NCBI GenBank assembly: GCA_016938735.1
Contig: JAFGUB010000008.1
Span: 1 to 64,000 of the forward strand
Direction: 5' to 3'
Source: Campylobacterales bacterium
Lineage (GTDB): Bacteria > Campylobacterota > Campylobacteria > Campylobacterales > Sulfurimonadaceae
Length of the DNA: 64,000 nt
In this document: piece by piece, positions 28,122 to 36,502 of the stretch
Layout: each line of letters starts with the position of its first letter
How positions within the stretch are numbered: the stretch's first letter is position 1
Made by a program: the position numbers and the translations under genes
Notes under the pieces: model-generated
The model's input: only the letters and a program-made list of their open reading frames with translations
What the model was told of the DNA's origin: nothing
Database searches by the model: none

Positions 28122-30851
28122 ATGCGTTTTTTACCCTTTTTGCTGCTTGGTTGGGCACTCTTCGCCCAAACCCCGCTGCCCACCAACGCCTTCATTACCC
28201 CTGATGCCGCCAAAGGGTCGCACTTTAGCATGCTTGATCCCAAGCTGCCCCACCTTCCGCAGTTTCGCGCCGGTCAAGCGGTCGCTACGGCGCTGAGCCC
28301 CGATGAACGCACCTTGCTGATCCTCACCAGCGGCTTCAACCGTATGAACCAACCTGATGGCACCATCGATCCAAACGCCTCAAACGAGTACCTCTTCGTC
28401 TTTGACACCAGTGTCACGCCCGCACGCCAAAAGCAGGTGCTTCAGTTACCCAACACCTTCTATGGCCTCGCATGGCACCCCAAAGGGGATCGCTTCTATG
28501 TCAGCGGCGGGGTGGATGACACCCTCTATGCGTTTGAACAAAGCGAAGGTCTATGGAACCGAAGCGCCGCGCTCAAGCTGGGTCATAGCGAAGGTTTGGG
28601 CATCGATATGAAGCCGATGGCCGCCGAAATCGCCATCAATACTGAGGGCAACTTAGCCGCCATCACCAACATGATCAACGACTCTCTCACGCTCATTGAC
28701 CTAGAACACTTCAGCATCCTCGATGAGCAAGACCTCAGACCGGGCAAACAAAACGCCGCCATGAAAGGCGTCGCCGGAGGCGAATACCCCTTTGGCGTCG
28801 CTTTTGCGGGGGATAAACTCTATGTCACCAGTATGCGCGACAACGAGATCGTGGTGTTACATGTAAAGAATAAACGTCTTTCCATCACGGCGCGTATCCC
28901 CTCGCCAAGCCAGCCCACAAGGCTCTTGGTGCATGGCCATGAGCTCTTTATAGCGCAAAGCCGCAGCGACACCATCGGCGTGATCGACACCCGCAATGAC
29001 GCCATGATCGGCACCTTCAGCGCCACCGCGCCCTATCATCTGCTGAATCAAACCCACCTCAAAGGTGCCAACCCCAACGCCATGACCCTCTCTGATGACG
29101 CCAACACCCTCTACGTCACCAACGGCGGCATCAATGCCGTTGCCGTGATTGATCTGCGGCGTGAACACGGGCGGGTGCATGGAGAGGTGCGCGGACTGAT
29201 TCCGACCGGATGGTATCCAACGGATCTCAGCCTAAAAGAGAATCGGCTCTACGTCATCAACGCCAAAAGCCCCTCAGGCCCCAATGTGGGCGACTGCCGC
29301 GACAACCTCAGCACCGATAAGAATGCCAGCCTTACATGTAAAGCCAAAAACCTCTACACATGGCAGACCAAAAAAGCAGGATTTTTAGAACTCCCCCTGC
29401 CAAGCACAGAGGAGCTTGAGCGTCTAAGCCTCATCGTCGCGCACAACAACGGCTTTATCCAAAGCGACGCGCACAAAAAGGCGCAAGAGGCCATGAGCTT
29501 TTTGCGCTCCAAGATCGAACATGTGATCTACCTCGTCAAAGAGAACCGCAGCTACGATCAGATCCACGGTGCGATGGAGATCGGCGACGGTAACGCTTCG
29601 CTCTGCCTCTTTCCGGAGCCCGTAACCCCCAACCACCACGCCCTGGCGCGTCACTTCATACTCTTTGACAACTTCCTGGACAGCGGCTCTTCAAGCAACG
29701 ACGGCTGGGTCTGGACGACCGCCGGCCATACCACCGAATACACCGAGAAAAACATCGCCATCCACTATGCCGGGCGTGGGCTTAGCTACGACAACGAAGG
29801 TCAAAACCGCAACCTTAATCTTGGCCTCGCCGATCCGCTTGAACGGACTAAAGAGGATGTGCGCGCGCCGAGTGACCCCGACTTGCTGCCGGGCATCGCC
29901 GACGTGGCCGCGCCTGATGGGCCCAATAGCGCGCCCAACGCCGGTTACATCTGGGACGCCGCTTTGCGCGCCGGACTGGAGGTGCGCAATTACGGCTTTT
30001 ATGTGGATGAAGAGCGCTACTACCTTGACCCCAAACACCCCTCGTTTGTGAAGCTGCATCCGCGTCCCTTTGAGGCCAACATCACCCAGTCCTACCCCAA
30101 CAAAGCCTCATTGCGCGACGTCACCGACCGCTACTTTCACGGCTATGACATGAAATACCCCGATCTGTGGCGCTATGATGAGTGGAAGCGCGAGTTTGAC
30201 GGCTATGTGCAAAAGGGTGCGCTGCCGCAGCTGATGCTGGTACGCTTTCCCCATGACCACTTCGGCGCTTTTGGCGAAGCGGTCGCGGGGGTCAATACGC
30301 CGCTGGCCCAAATGGCCGACAACGACTACGCCACGGGGCTGCTCGTCGAAGCCATTGCGAGAAGCCCCTTTGCGCACAACACCCTCATCTTTATCATCGA
30401 AGATGACGCCCAAGACGGCGCCGATCACGTCGATAGCCACCGCAGCGTCGCCTATATCGTCGGGCCGTACGTCAAGCAAGGCGCGGTGATCAACACCCGC
30501 TACACCACCGTCAGTATGCTGCGCACCATCGAAGAGGTGCTGGGCTTGCAACCGCTGGGCATCAACGACGCTATGGCGCTGCCGATGAGCGAAGCTTTTG
30601 ATCCCAAACAGCAATCATGGAGCTACCAGGCCATCGTTCCTGACGTGCTCTATCATACCGACCTAAGCCTCCCCAAACGCAGCAAGAAAGAGCCGCTGCC
30701 GCCTAAGGATCACGACTACGGCTACTGGGAGCGCGTGATGGCGGGACAAGATTTCAACACCGAAGACAACCTCGACGCCAAAGCCTTCAACAAAGCGCTC
30801 TGGAACGGGCTCAAAAGTGAACCGTTACCCCCACAACTTCAAGGAGAATAG
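28122..30851 (+). CDS. YncE-type beta-propeller / phosphoesterase fusion
   Basis: This secreted protein of 909 residues has a signal peptide (FLPFLLLGWALFAQ). Residues about 35-400 form a YncE-like propeller with repeated strand motifs (TNGGINAVAVIDL, LFIAQSRSDTIGVIDTRND). Residues about 465-880 form an alkaline phosphatase-superfamily phosphoesterase (YLVKENRSYDQI, SGSSSNDGWVWTTAGH, FIIEDDAQDGADHVDSHRSVAY). Such fusions are known; the enzyme likely cleaves phosphate mono- or diesters in the periplasm or at the surface. It is followed directly by the PhoD gene, its stop next to that ATG. Two exact palindromes lie inside, one read Leu-His-Val-Lys, one Leu-Thr-Cys-Lys. Confidence 0.87.
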   Translation: MRFLPFLLLGWALFAQTPLPTNAFITPDAAKGSHFSMLDPKLPHLPQFRAGQAVATALSPDERTLLILTSGFNRMNQPDGTIDPNASNEYLFVFDTSVTPARQKQVLQLPNTFYGLAWHPKGDRFYVSGGVDDTLYAFEQSEGLWNRSAALKLGHSEGLGIDMKPMAAEIAINTEGNLAAITNMINDSLTLIDLEHFSILDEQDLRPGKQNAAMKGVAGGEYPFGVAFAGDKLYVTSMRDNEIVVLHVKNKRLSITARIPSPSQPTRLLVHGHELFIAQSRSDTIGVIDTRNDAMIGTFSATAPYHLLNQTHLKGANPNAMTLSDDANTLYVTNGGINAVAVIDLRREHGRVHGEVRGLIPTGWYPTDLSLKENRLYVINAKSPSGPNVGDCRDNLSTDKNASLTCKAKNLYTWQTKKAGFLELPLPSTEELERLSLIVAHNNGFIQSDAHKKAQEAMSFLRSKIEHVIYLVKENRSYDQIHGAMEIGDGNASLCLFPEPVTPNHHALARHFILFDNFLDSGSSSNDGWVWTTAGHTTEYTEKNIAIHYAGRGLSYDNEGQNRNLNLGLADPLERTKEDVRAPSDPDLLPGIADVAAPDGPNSAPNAGYIWDAALRAGLEVRNYGFYVDEERYYLDPKHPSFVKLHPRPFEANITQSYPNKASLRDVTDRYFHGYDMKYPDLWRYDEWKREFDGYVQKGALPQLMLVRFPHDHFGAFGEAVAGVNTPLAQMADNDYATGLLVEAIARSPFAHNTLIFIIEDDAQDGADHVDSHRSVAYIVGPYVKQGAVINTRYTTVSMLRTIEEVLGLQPLGINDAMALPMSEAFDPKQQSWSYQAIVPDVLYHTDLSLPKRSKKEPLPPKDHDYGYWERVMAGQDFNTEDNLDAKAFNKALWNGLKSEPLPPQLQGE

Positions 30852-31919
30852 ATGAAAACCCTCTTACATGTAAGCCTGCTCGCGCTCTGGTTTCCCCTGC
30901 ACGCCATCGAGACCATCGCCTTTGGCTCTTGCGCCAACCAGTACCACGACCAACCGATCTGGCACACCATTGCCAAACACAAACCCGAATTGATGATCAT
31001 GCTGGGTGATAATGTCTATGCCGACGTGGAAGATGCGTGGATCGAAGAGGCGCGCATCAAAGGGCGCTCCAAAGCGCTCGATGCGAAGGTGACGCGCCAT
31101 ATCCAGACCCAATACGACGCGCTCAGTACCAATGAGGGCTTTAAAGCACTGCGCTCAACGATCCCTTTTGTCACCACATGGGACGATCACGATTTCGGCA
31201 AAGACGATATGGGCGGCGACTTTCCCTTTATCGACCGCTCCAGAGAGATTTTTCTACAATTTTGGCAAGCAGATCAAAATGCCCAAAGCGACGGCGTCTA
31301 CAGCGCTTACATGTACGGCGAAGCGGGCAAACGCGTCCAAGTGATTCTGCTCGATTCGCGCACGATGCGCACGACGCAGTTTCGCGTGGATGAAGCCACC
31401 TACAAAGAGCGCCAGAAACGCCAAATGGGGCCTTATCTCGCCAACCCCGATACGCAGGCGCAGATGCTGGGAGCACAGCAGTGGCGCTGGCTTGAGGAGC
31501 AGCTACGCCAGGAGGCCGATCTGCGCATCATCGGCTTTTCGATTCAGTTTCTCGCCGATTTCACGGGCTGGGAGAGCTGGGCCAATTTTCCCAAAGAGCG
31601 CGAACGTCTGCTCTCGCTCATCGCCTCCACCCGCGCCGAACATGTCGTGATGCTCAGCGGCGACACCCACTGGGCGGAGCTAAGCCACCTGCATGATTCG
31701 CGCAGCTACGGCTTGTGGGAGCTCACCTCCAGCGGCCTTAGCGAAGAGTGGAGCGACGTTTCTCCCAATCAAAACCGTGTCGGAACGCCCTACGCCAAGG
31801 CCAATTTCGGGCTGATCCGCATCGACTGGAAGGCACGCCGCGTCACACTCGAAGTGCGTAATGTAGGCGATGAAGCGATCATCACGCAAAACATCCCTTT
31901 TGAGACCATGGAGTTTTAA
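30852..31919 (+). CDS. PhoD-like alkaline phosphatase/phosphodiesterase
   Basis: This 355-residue exported metallophosphoesterase begins with a signal peptide (MKTLLHVSLLALWFPLHA). Motifs typical of the PhoD family follow: GSCANQYHDQPIW, LMIMLGDNVYAD, TTWDDHDFGKDD, and later HVVMLSGDTHWAEL near residue 265. These residues bind the Fe/Ca-type metal centre. It is shorter than classical PhoD and lacks its N-terminal domain. It is the last gene of the receptor-phosphoesterase-PhoD run and precedes the tRNA promoter. Codons 4-7 are a TTACATGTAA copy inside the signal peptide. Confidence 0.9.
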   Translation: MKTLLHVSLLALWFPLHAIETIAFGSCANQYHDQPIWHTIAKHKPELMIMLGDNVYADVEDAWIEEARIKGRSKALDAKVTRHIQTQYDALSTNEGFKALRSTIPFVTTWDDHDFGKDDMGGDFPFIDRSREIFLQFWQADQNAQSDGVYSAYMYGEAGKRVQVILLDSRTMRTTQFRVDEATYKERQKRQMGPYLANPDTQAQMLGAQQWRWLEEQLRQEADLRIIGFSIQFLADFTGWESWANFPKERERLLSLIASTRAEHVVMLSGDTHWAELSHLHDSRSYGLWELTSSGLSEEWSDVSPNQNRVGTPYAKANFGLIRIDWKARRVTLEVRNVGDEAIITQNIPFETMEF

Positions 31920-31927
31920 AATTTACC

Positions 31928-31956
31928 TTGACAAATCAAAGTACAGCTTGTATAAT
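31928..31956 (+). promoter_or_regulatory. Consensus sigma-70 promoter of the tRNA cluster
   Basis: TTGACA at 31928-31933 and TATAAT at 31951-31956 are separated by 17 bases, a perfect consensus. It starts nine bases after the PhoD gene and lies 34 bases before the first tRNA. This strength fits stable RNA transcription. Confidence 0.9.
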
Positions 31957-31989
31957 TTCGCCTCACAAATATTGTGAAGCGATAAAAAC

Positions 31990-32065
31990 GTCTCGTTAGC
32001 TCAGTTGGTAGAGCACGTCACTTTTAATGATGTGGTCGATGGTTCGAGTCCATCACGGGACACCA
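31990..32065 (+). tRNA. tRNA-Lys (anticodon TTT)
   Basis: This 76-base cloverleaf has acceptor GTCTCGT pairing with ACGGGAC, loop CTTTTAA with anticodon TTT, a T-arm GGTTCGAGTCC and an encoded CCA end. It is the first gene of a six-tRNA cluster. Confidence 0.96.
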
Positions 32066-32081
32066 CAAAGTCCGAAATTTC

Positions 32082-32157
32082 GGGCGCTTAGCTCAGTTGG
32101 TAGAGCGCTACCCTTACAAGGTAGATGTCACAGGTTCGAGTCCTGTAGCGCCCACCA
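32082..32157 (+). tRNA. tRNA-Val (anticodon TAC), copy 1
   Basis: This 76-base cloverleaf has acceptor GGGCGCT pairing with AGCGCCC, anticodon loop CTTACAA and an encoded CCA. It is identical to the copy at 32357-32432. Confidence 0.96.
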
Positions 32158-32166
32158 TAAATACAT

Positions 32167-32243
32167 GCGGTGGTAGTTCAGTTGGTTAGAATACCTGCCT
32201 GTCACGTAGGGGGTCGCGGGTTCGAGTCCCGTCCACCGCGCCA
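32167..32243 (+). tRNA. tRNA-Asp (anticodon GTC), copy 1
   Basis: This 77-base cloverleaf has acceptor GCGGTGG pairing with CCACCGC, loop CTGTCAC and an encoded CCA. It differs from copy 2 only in the anticodon stem, where a G-U pair replaces G-C. Confidence 0.96.
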
Positions 32244-32261
32244 TGTTTTACTGTTGATGCT

Positions 32262-32337
32262 GACCCTTTCGTCTAGTGGCCAAGGACACTATCACTTCAT
32301 GGTAGGGACAGAGGTTCAAATCCTTTAGGGGTCGCCA
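32262..32337 (+). tRNA. tRNA-Glu (anticodon TTC)
   Basis: This 76-base gene has acceptor GACCCTT pairing with AGGGGTC and an anticodon arm CTATC-ACTTCAT-GGTAG, giving anticodon TTC. The base before the anticodon is C rather than the nearly invariant T33. CCA is encoded. Confidence 0.93.
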
Positions 32338-32356
32338 AACTCTTGAAGAAAATTTC

Positions 32357-32432
32357 GGGCGCTTAGCTCAGTTGGTAGAGCGCTACCCTTACAAGGTAGA
32401 TGTCACAGGTTCGAGTCCTGTAGCGCCCACCA
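32357..32432 (+). tRNA. tRNA-Val (anticodon TAC), copy 2
   Basis: All 76 bases are identical to copy 1, and the preceding AATTTC and the following tRNA-Asp are shared too, so the Val-Asp pair looks duplicated in tandem around tRNA-Glu. Confidence 0.96.
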
Positions 32433-32481
32433 TGACTTGCTTTTAAGTCAAGTTCATTACAATGTCACTCTTTTTAAATGC

Positions 32482-32558
32482 GCGGTGGTAGTTCAGTTGG
32501 TTAGAATACCTGCCTGTCACGCAGGGGGTCGCGGGTTCGAGTCCCGTCCACCGCGCCA
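32482..32558 (+). tRNA. tRNA-Asp (anticodon GTC), copy 2
   Basis: This 77-base gene differs from copy 1 by one base in the anticodon stem (GCAGG instead of GTAGG). It is the last gene of the cluster. Confidence 0.96.
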
Positions 32559-32601
32559 GCCTCTTTTGTTCTCCTAAATCTTTATTTCATGACTCAATCG
32601 C

Positions 32602-32607
32602 TATAAT
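32602..32607 (+). promoter_or_regulatory. -10 box upstream of the small Cys-rich gene
   Basis: A perfect TATAAT lies 39 bases before the ATG at 32647. No convincing -35 hexamer is seen. Confidence 0.5.
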
Positions 32608-32625
32608 CCCGCTTCTTTATTATCT

Positions 32626-32635
32626 TTACATGTAA
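32626..32635. repeat. TTACATGTAA iterated palindrome at a ribosome site
   Basis: The exact copy continues as TTACATGTAAGGA, so its right arm forms the likely Shine-Dalgarno (AAGGA) ten bases before the ATG at 32647. This repeats the arrangement seen at ileS. Confidence 0.9.
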
Positions 32636-32646
32636 GGATTTATTCC

Positions 32647-32838
32647 ATGGGTTGGACCTGCCAACACGACCATCAAGGCCAGTGCAAACTGCTCGCTCAG
32701 CCCTGTATCCCCGGAACCAAAGGTTGTACGATCAACAAAAACGCAGAAGGGATCGTCTTTAGCCAACCGCTGCACTTCGGGTACGAAGAAAAGCCCCGAG
32801 AGCCGATCGACTACACCACCCTCTCACGGAGCCACTAA
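32647..32838 (+). CDS. Small four-cysteine, probably metal-binding protein
   Basis: This 63-residue protein has Cys at 5, 13, 20 and 27 and His at 7 and 9 in its N-terminal half (CQHDHQGQC ... CIPGTKGC), a spacing that suggests a zinc or iron site. No signal peptide or membrane helix is seen. A -10 box and AAGGA ribosome site precede it, and its TAA abuts the ATG of the ParA-like gene, so both are one operon. I do not recognise the family. Confidence 0.7.
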   Translation: MGWTCQHDHQGQCKLLAQPCIPGTKGCTINKNAEGIVFSQPLHFGYEEKPREPIDYTTLSRSH

Positions 32839-33417
32839 ATGGCCAAAATTGCCATCGCATCCACCAAAGGCGGAGTGGGTAAGACCTCCATCGCTTTCTC
32901 TCTTGCCAAAGACCTCGACTACCGCTACATCACCAACGATATGTCGATTGTGCTCAACAAATACAAAAAAGCGAAATACTTCCCGCGCAACATACCGCTT
33001 TATGATGACACCGTCTATGACTTCGGCGGCTTTGTGGATGCGCACGCCGATGAGATTCTCAACCAAGTCGATCTGATCTTGCTGCCCACCATCAACGATC
33101 TCAACTCCATTATGAAGAGCCAAATCCTCATCAAGCAATTCAAGCACAAAACCATCCTTGTTTTTGCCAATATGATCGAAAACGAACGTGACTACGAAGT
33201 GATCAAAGAGGAGATCCACCGCTACTTTCCGGGCCTTGCTTTTACCCACATGCGCCGCACCAAACTGCTCAAAAACGCTCTAGAGACCGGTATGAGCGCC
33301 ACAGAGCTCTTTTACTCCAACCCCCAAGCCCAATATGTCTACCGCAACGCTTTTGAAGAGTACAACCGTCTACTCGATCTCTTCAAGCGAGATGTTGGCG
33401 CGTCACAAAATCTCTAA
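32839..33417 (+). CDS. Orphan ParA-like ATPase
   Basis: This 192-residue protein starts with a deviant Walker A motif (STKGGVGKTSIAFSLAKDL) typical of ParA/MinD ATPases that position cargo. The Walker B-like segment is DLILLPTINDL. It is shorter than chromosomal ParA (encoded separately at 62100-62885) and has no ParB next to it. It follows the small Cys-rich gene without a gap. Its last 35 bases overlap the 3' end of the convergent ABC transporter gene. The cargo is unknown. Confidence 0.82.
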   Translation: MAKIAIASTKGGVGKTSIAFSLAKDLDYRYITNDMSIVLNKYKKAKYFPRNIPLYDDTVYDFGGFVDAHADEILNQVDLILLPTINDLNSIMKSQILIKQFKHKTILVFANMIENERDYEVIKEEIHRYFPGLAFTHMRRTKLLKNALETGMSATELFYSNPQAQYVYRNAFEEYNRLLDLFKRDVGASQNL

Positions 33418-35152
33418 AATAGCCCTCTTCACGCTCCAGCGCTTCGGGGCTGCCCGATTGCACCACACGTCCGTTTTCAAGCGCGTAGATCCAGTCAGCG
33501 TGGCGGATGGTACTGAGCCTGTGGGCGATCACGATCATGGTTTTGCCCTTTAGATGCGCACGCAATGCCTCAAAGAGATTCGTCTCGGTCTGCACGTCCA
33601 GAGCCGAGGTGGACTCATCCAGAATCACGATATTGGGTTCATGCACCAGCATTCGGGCGATGGCAAGGCGCTGACGCTCTCCGCCGCTAAGCCGAATCCC
33701 CTCTTTGCCGATACGGCTCTCAAGGCCGTCGCTGAGCCTAAGCACCACATGCTCAAACTGGGCGATCCGCAGCGCCTCCCAAAGCCGCTCATCTTCTATC
33801 TCACGACCGAAGGTGAGGTTATGGCGTAAGGTGTCGTTAAAGAGGCGCGGCGATTGCAACACCAGCGCAATATGATCACGCAGCAACCCCAAACCGATCT
33901 CACGAATCGAGATACCATCAATCAGAATGTCGCCTTGCTTGATCGCATAGAGTCCCAAAATTACCTGTGAGAGCGTTGTTTTGCCGCTGCCGCTCGCCCC
34001 TAAAAGCGCCACCGTCTTGCCCTGTGGAATCACCATATCGATCCCATGCAGCACCTCTTTGACGCCATAGGCAAACGAGACGCCGCGCAGCTCTACGGAG
34101 TTGGTAAAACGCCCCTCAAAGGGGTTATGCAGCGTCTCGTAGCACGGCTCCTGCTCCAGCGCCATAATCTCCTCTAGCCGCCATATAGCCGCTTTAGCAT
34201 TTTGAAACGAGAAGATGATCCCGATGAGCTCCTGCAGCGGCGTGATCATAAACCACAGATAGCCCATGATCGCAAACATCTCTCCGATGCTGATCTCGTC
34301 CCACAGCACCATCACCATCGACGAAGCGCGCAGCAGCTCAAACCCCGCTAGAAAGATCACCCCCGAAAGCTGTGAAGAGGCTTCGCTCTTCCAGCCGAAA
34401 TTGCCCGAGGCTTCACGAATGGCGCGGGCATTCTCGATCATCCGCTCGATGTAGCGCCGTTCCTGATTGTGTGCACGGATCTGGATAAAGTGCTCCAGCG
34501 TCTCAGAGAGCGCGTTTTGAAAACGCTCGATGGTCAGGTTCTCTGTTTTTTTGAGCTCCCGCACCTTCCGCCCCAGCATCGTCGTAAGCGTTACGACGGT
34601 GGGGTTAAGGGTGAGCAGGATCAGCGCCAACTGCCAGTTGAGATAGAACAAAATTGCGCTGATACCGATCAGCGAGAGCGAAGAGATCAGAAACTTGGAA
34701 ATCCCCGTAGCGATAAAGGTATCGAGCGTGTTGATATCGGTCACCATCTTTGCGCTCACCCCGCCGCCGCCGAGCGACTCGTACTGCGCCACGGAGACCC
34801 GCTCGAGATGGCGCAAGAGCTTCTGTCTCAGCGTAAAGACGATTGCTTTTGAGATCTTCGTAAAAAGCCGGGTTTGCAAAACGTTGAGGAGAAAAAAGGC
34901 AATGCGCAGCGCCAAAGTGACCCCAAAAACAATGATGATATAGTCCATCGGATCGCTTGGCACATAAAGCCGATCAATGGATGAGGTGATGGTGCCTCCT
35001 TGCGCCAGAAGCACCTCATCGATCAGCAGCGGAAAGAGCAGGGGCACGGGCAGACTCACCAAAACTGCCAAAAGTGCGATCACCTGTCCCAGCATAATGC
35101 GCTTGCGATGGGGCCGCAACATCGCCAATAATCCCCTCCAGCCGATATCCAT
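33383..35152 (-). CDS. ABC exporter, MsbA/lipid-flippase type (fused membrane and ATPase domains)
   Basis: This half-transporter of about 589 residues has six predicted membrane helices in residues about 15-310 and a nucleotide-binding domain with Walker A (GASGSGKTT), Q-loop (VLQSPRLF), signature LSGGERQRLAIAR and Walker B (IVILDESTSALD) plus H-loop IAHRLST. It should dimerise in the inner membrane and export lipids, peptides or drugs; the substrate is not evident. ATG 35152 is chosen because GAGGAGG lies five bases upstream; TATAAT at 35178-35183 fits a promoter. The 3' end overlaps the ParA-like gene. Confidence 0.88.
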   Translation of the reverse strand: MDIGWRGLLAMLRPHRKRIMLGQVIALLAVLVSLPVPLLFPLLIDEVLLAQGGTITSSIDRLYVPSDPMDYIIIVFGVTLALRIAFFLLNVLQTRLFTKISKAIVFTLRQKLLRHLERVSVAQYESLGGGGVSAKMVTDINTLDTFIATGISKFLISSLSLIGISAILFYLNWQLALILLTLNPTVVTLTTMLGRKVRELKKTENLTIERFQNALSETLEHFIQIRAHNQERRYIERMIENARAIREASGNFGWKSEASSQLSGVIFLAGFELLRASSMVMVLWDEISIGEMFAIMGYLWFMITPLQELIGIIFSFQNAKAAIWRLEEIMALEQEPCYETLHNPFEGRFTNSVELRGVSFAYGVKEVLHGIDMVIPQGKTVALLGASGSGKTTLSQVILGLYAIKQGDILIDGISIREIGLGLLRDHIALVLQSPRLFNDTLRHNLTFGREIEDERLWEALRIAQFEHVVLRLSDGLESRIGKEGIRLSGGERQRLAIARMLVHEPNIVILDESTSALDVQTETNLFEALRAHLKGKTMIVIAHRLSTIRHADWIYALENGRVVQSGSPEALEREEGYFRDFVTRQHLA

Positions 35153-35177
35153 CACCGCCTCCTCAATTTGAGGCTCC

Positions 35178-35183
35178 ATTATA
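35178..35183 (-). promoter_or_regulatory. -10 box of the ABC exporter gene
   Basis: The minus strand reads CGGTATAATGG, a TATAAT 26 bases before the chosen ATG at 35152. Confidence 0.45.
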
Positions 35184-35272
35184 CCGACTCGCAAGGTAGG
35201 CTATAATCACGAAAAGCCAAAGGATCGCCATGTTTGCCCTTTTTGCATCTCTTCAGGCTCTATGGCGCGCTC

Positions 35273-36502
35273 ATGCCGCGTAAAATCGCCATCGTGGGCG
35301 GCGGTGCGGCAGGACTTATGGCGGCGATCACCGCCGCCGAAGCGGGCGGCGATGTGTGGCTATTTGAGCGCAACAGCGAAGTAGGCCGCAAAATTCTCGC
35401 TTCGGGCAACGGCCGTTGCAACATCTCCAACACCACCCTTCATGCCGGCAACTTCTTCGGCCAGAACCGAAGCTTCGTGAGCGACGCCCTGCACGCCTTC
35501 AACTTTCATCACTTTCAAAAATTCTGCCGCAGTATCGGACTCTTTTTGCAGATTCAGCCCGATGGCAGGGTCTATCCGCTGACCAATGAAGCCAAAAGCG
35601 TCAAGATGCTCTTTGAAGAGCGCTGCGAAACTTTACATGTAAAGATATGTTGCGACGCTCCGATCACCCGAATCGACACCGTGGCCAACACCTACACCCT
35701 CCACACCCAAACGCAGGAGTTTGAAGGGTTTGAGGCGCTCATCATCGCCACCGGCAGCGAAGCGGCTCCACAGCTTGGCGGCTGCGACGACGGAATGCGC
35801 TTTGCCAAGGCCTTTGGGCATGAGATCCTGCCCACCTACCCCTCCTTGGTCGGGCTGCATCTCGCATCACCCTACCCCCAAGCCCTCTCAGGCGTCAAAA
35901 CCACCGCAGAGCTGACTTTGTGGATCGATCGAGAAGCACACGGAACGAGCGGCGGCGATCTGCTCTTTACCGCTTACGGCATTTCGGGTTTTGCGGCCCT
36001 TGATCTCTCACAGGGCGCCGCCTATGCCCTGATGCAAGGCCGATCGGTTGGCGTCTCGATCAACCTGCTGCCGCAGTTTCAAACCCAGGAACTCGCATCA
36101 CAACTGGGCAAACTGACTGCATCGATGCGTGAACGCACCATCTACGCCCTGCTTTGCGGCCTCATCAGCTCCAAAATCGCCCCCCATCTACTCCAGAGTT
36201 GCCGGATCGATCCCGCCACACCCTGCGCCGGAATCGGCACCAAGACGCTCAAGCATCTGCTGCACACCCTACGCGAATGGCGCTTTGAGGTGACGCAGAC
36301 GCACGGCTTCAAACATGCCGAGGTGAGTGGCGGCGGCGTTTCGACGGAGATGATCGATCCTCAGACCATGGCCTCCAAACGTCACAAAGGACTCTATTTC
36401 GCGGGCGAACTGCTCGACGTGGTCGGCGAACGGGGCGGCTACAATCTCCACTTCGCCTGGGCCAGCGGCTATCTTGCCGCCAAAGCCGCTAGCCGATCAT
36501 AA
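35273..36502 (+). CDS. HI0933-family NAD(P)/FAD-dependent oxidoreductase
   Basis: This flavoprotein has about 409 residues. The N-terminal dinucleotide motif IAIVGGGAAGLMAAITAAEAG binds FAD, followed by GRKILASGNGRCNISN, characteristic of the HI0933/YhiN family. The C-terminal end has GGVSTEMIDPQTMASK and LYFAGELLDVVGERGGYNLHFAWASGYLAA. The reaction is unknown. The family usually starts a few residues before KIAIVGGG, so ATG 35273 is chosen; it has no clear ribosome site and lies inside an 18-codon leader frame (35230-35283) that does. A TTACATGTAA copy is read Leu-His-Val-Lys. Confidence 0.88.
   Translation: MPRKIAIVGGGAAGLMAAITAAEAGGDVWLFERNSEVGRKILASGNGRCNISNTTLHAGNFFGQNRSFVSDALHAFNFHHFQKFCRSIGLFLQIQPDGRVYPLTNEAKSVKMLFEERCETLHVKICCDAPITRIDTVANTYTLHTQTQEFEGFEALIIATGSEAAPQLGGCDDGMRFAKAFGHEILPTYPSLVGLHLASPYPQALSGVKTTAELTLWIDREAHGTSGGDLLFTAYGISGFAALDLSQGAAYALMQGRSVGVSINLLPQFQTQELASQLGKLTASMRERTIYALLCGLISSKIAPHLLQSCRIDPATPCAGIGTKTLKHLLHTLREWRFEVTQTHGFKHAEVSGGGVSTEMIDPQTMASKRHKGLYFAGELLDVVGERGGYNLHFAWASGYLAAKAASRS

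Noticed and set aside
31928-31956. Pho-box control of the phosphatase genes
   Set aside because: No repeated TGTC-type site was found upstream of 15877, 24188, 26424 or the tonB operon, so phosphate control is not visible in the sequence.
31990-33417. Genomic island integrated at the tRNA cluster
   Set aside because: No integrase, no direct repeat of a tRNA 3' end and no phage genes lie nearby; a ParA-like gene alone does not support it.
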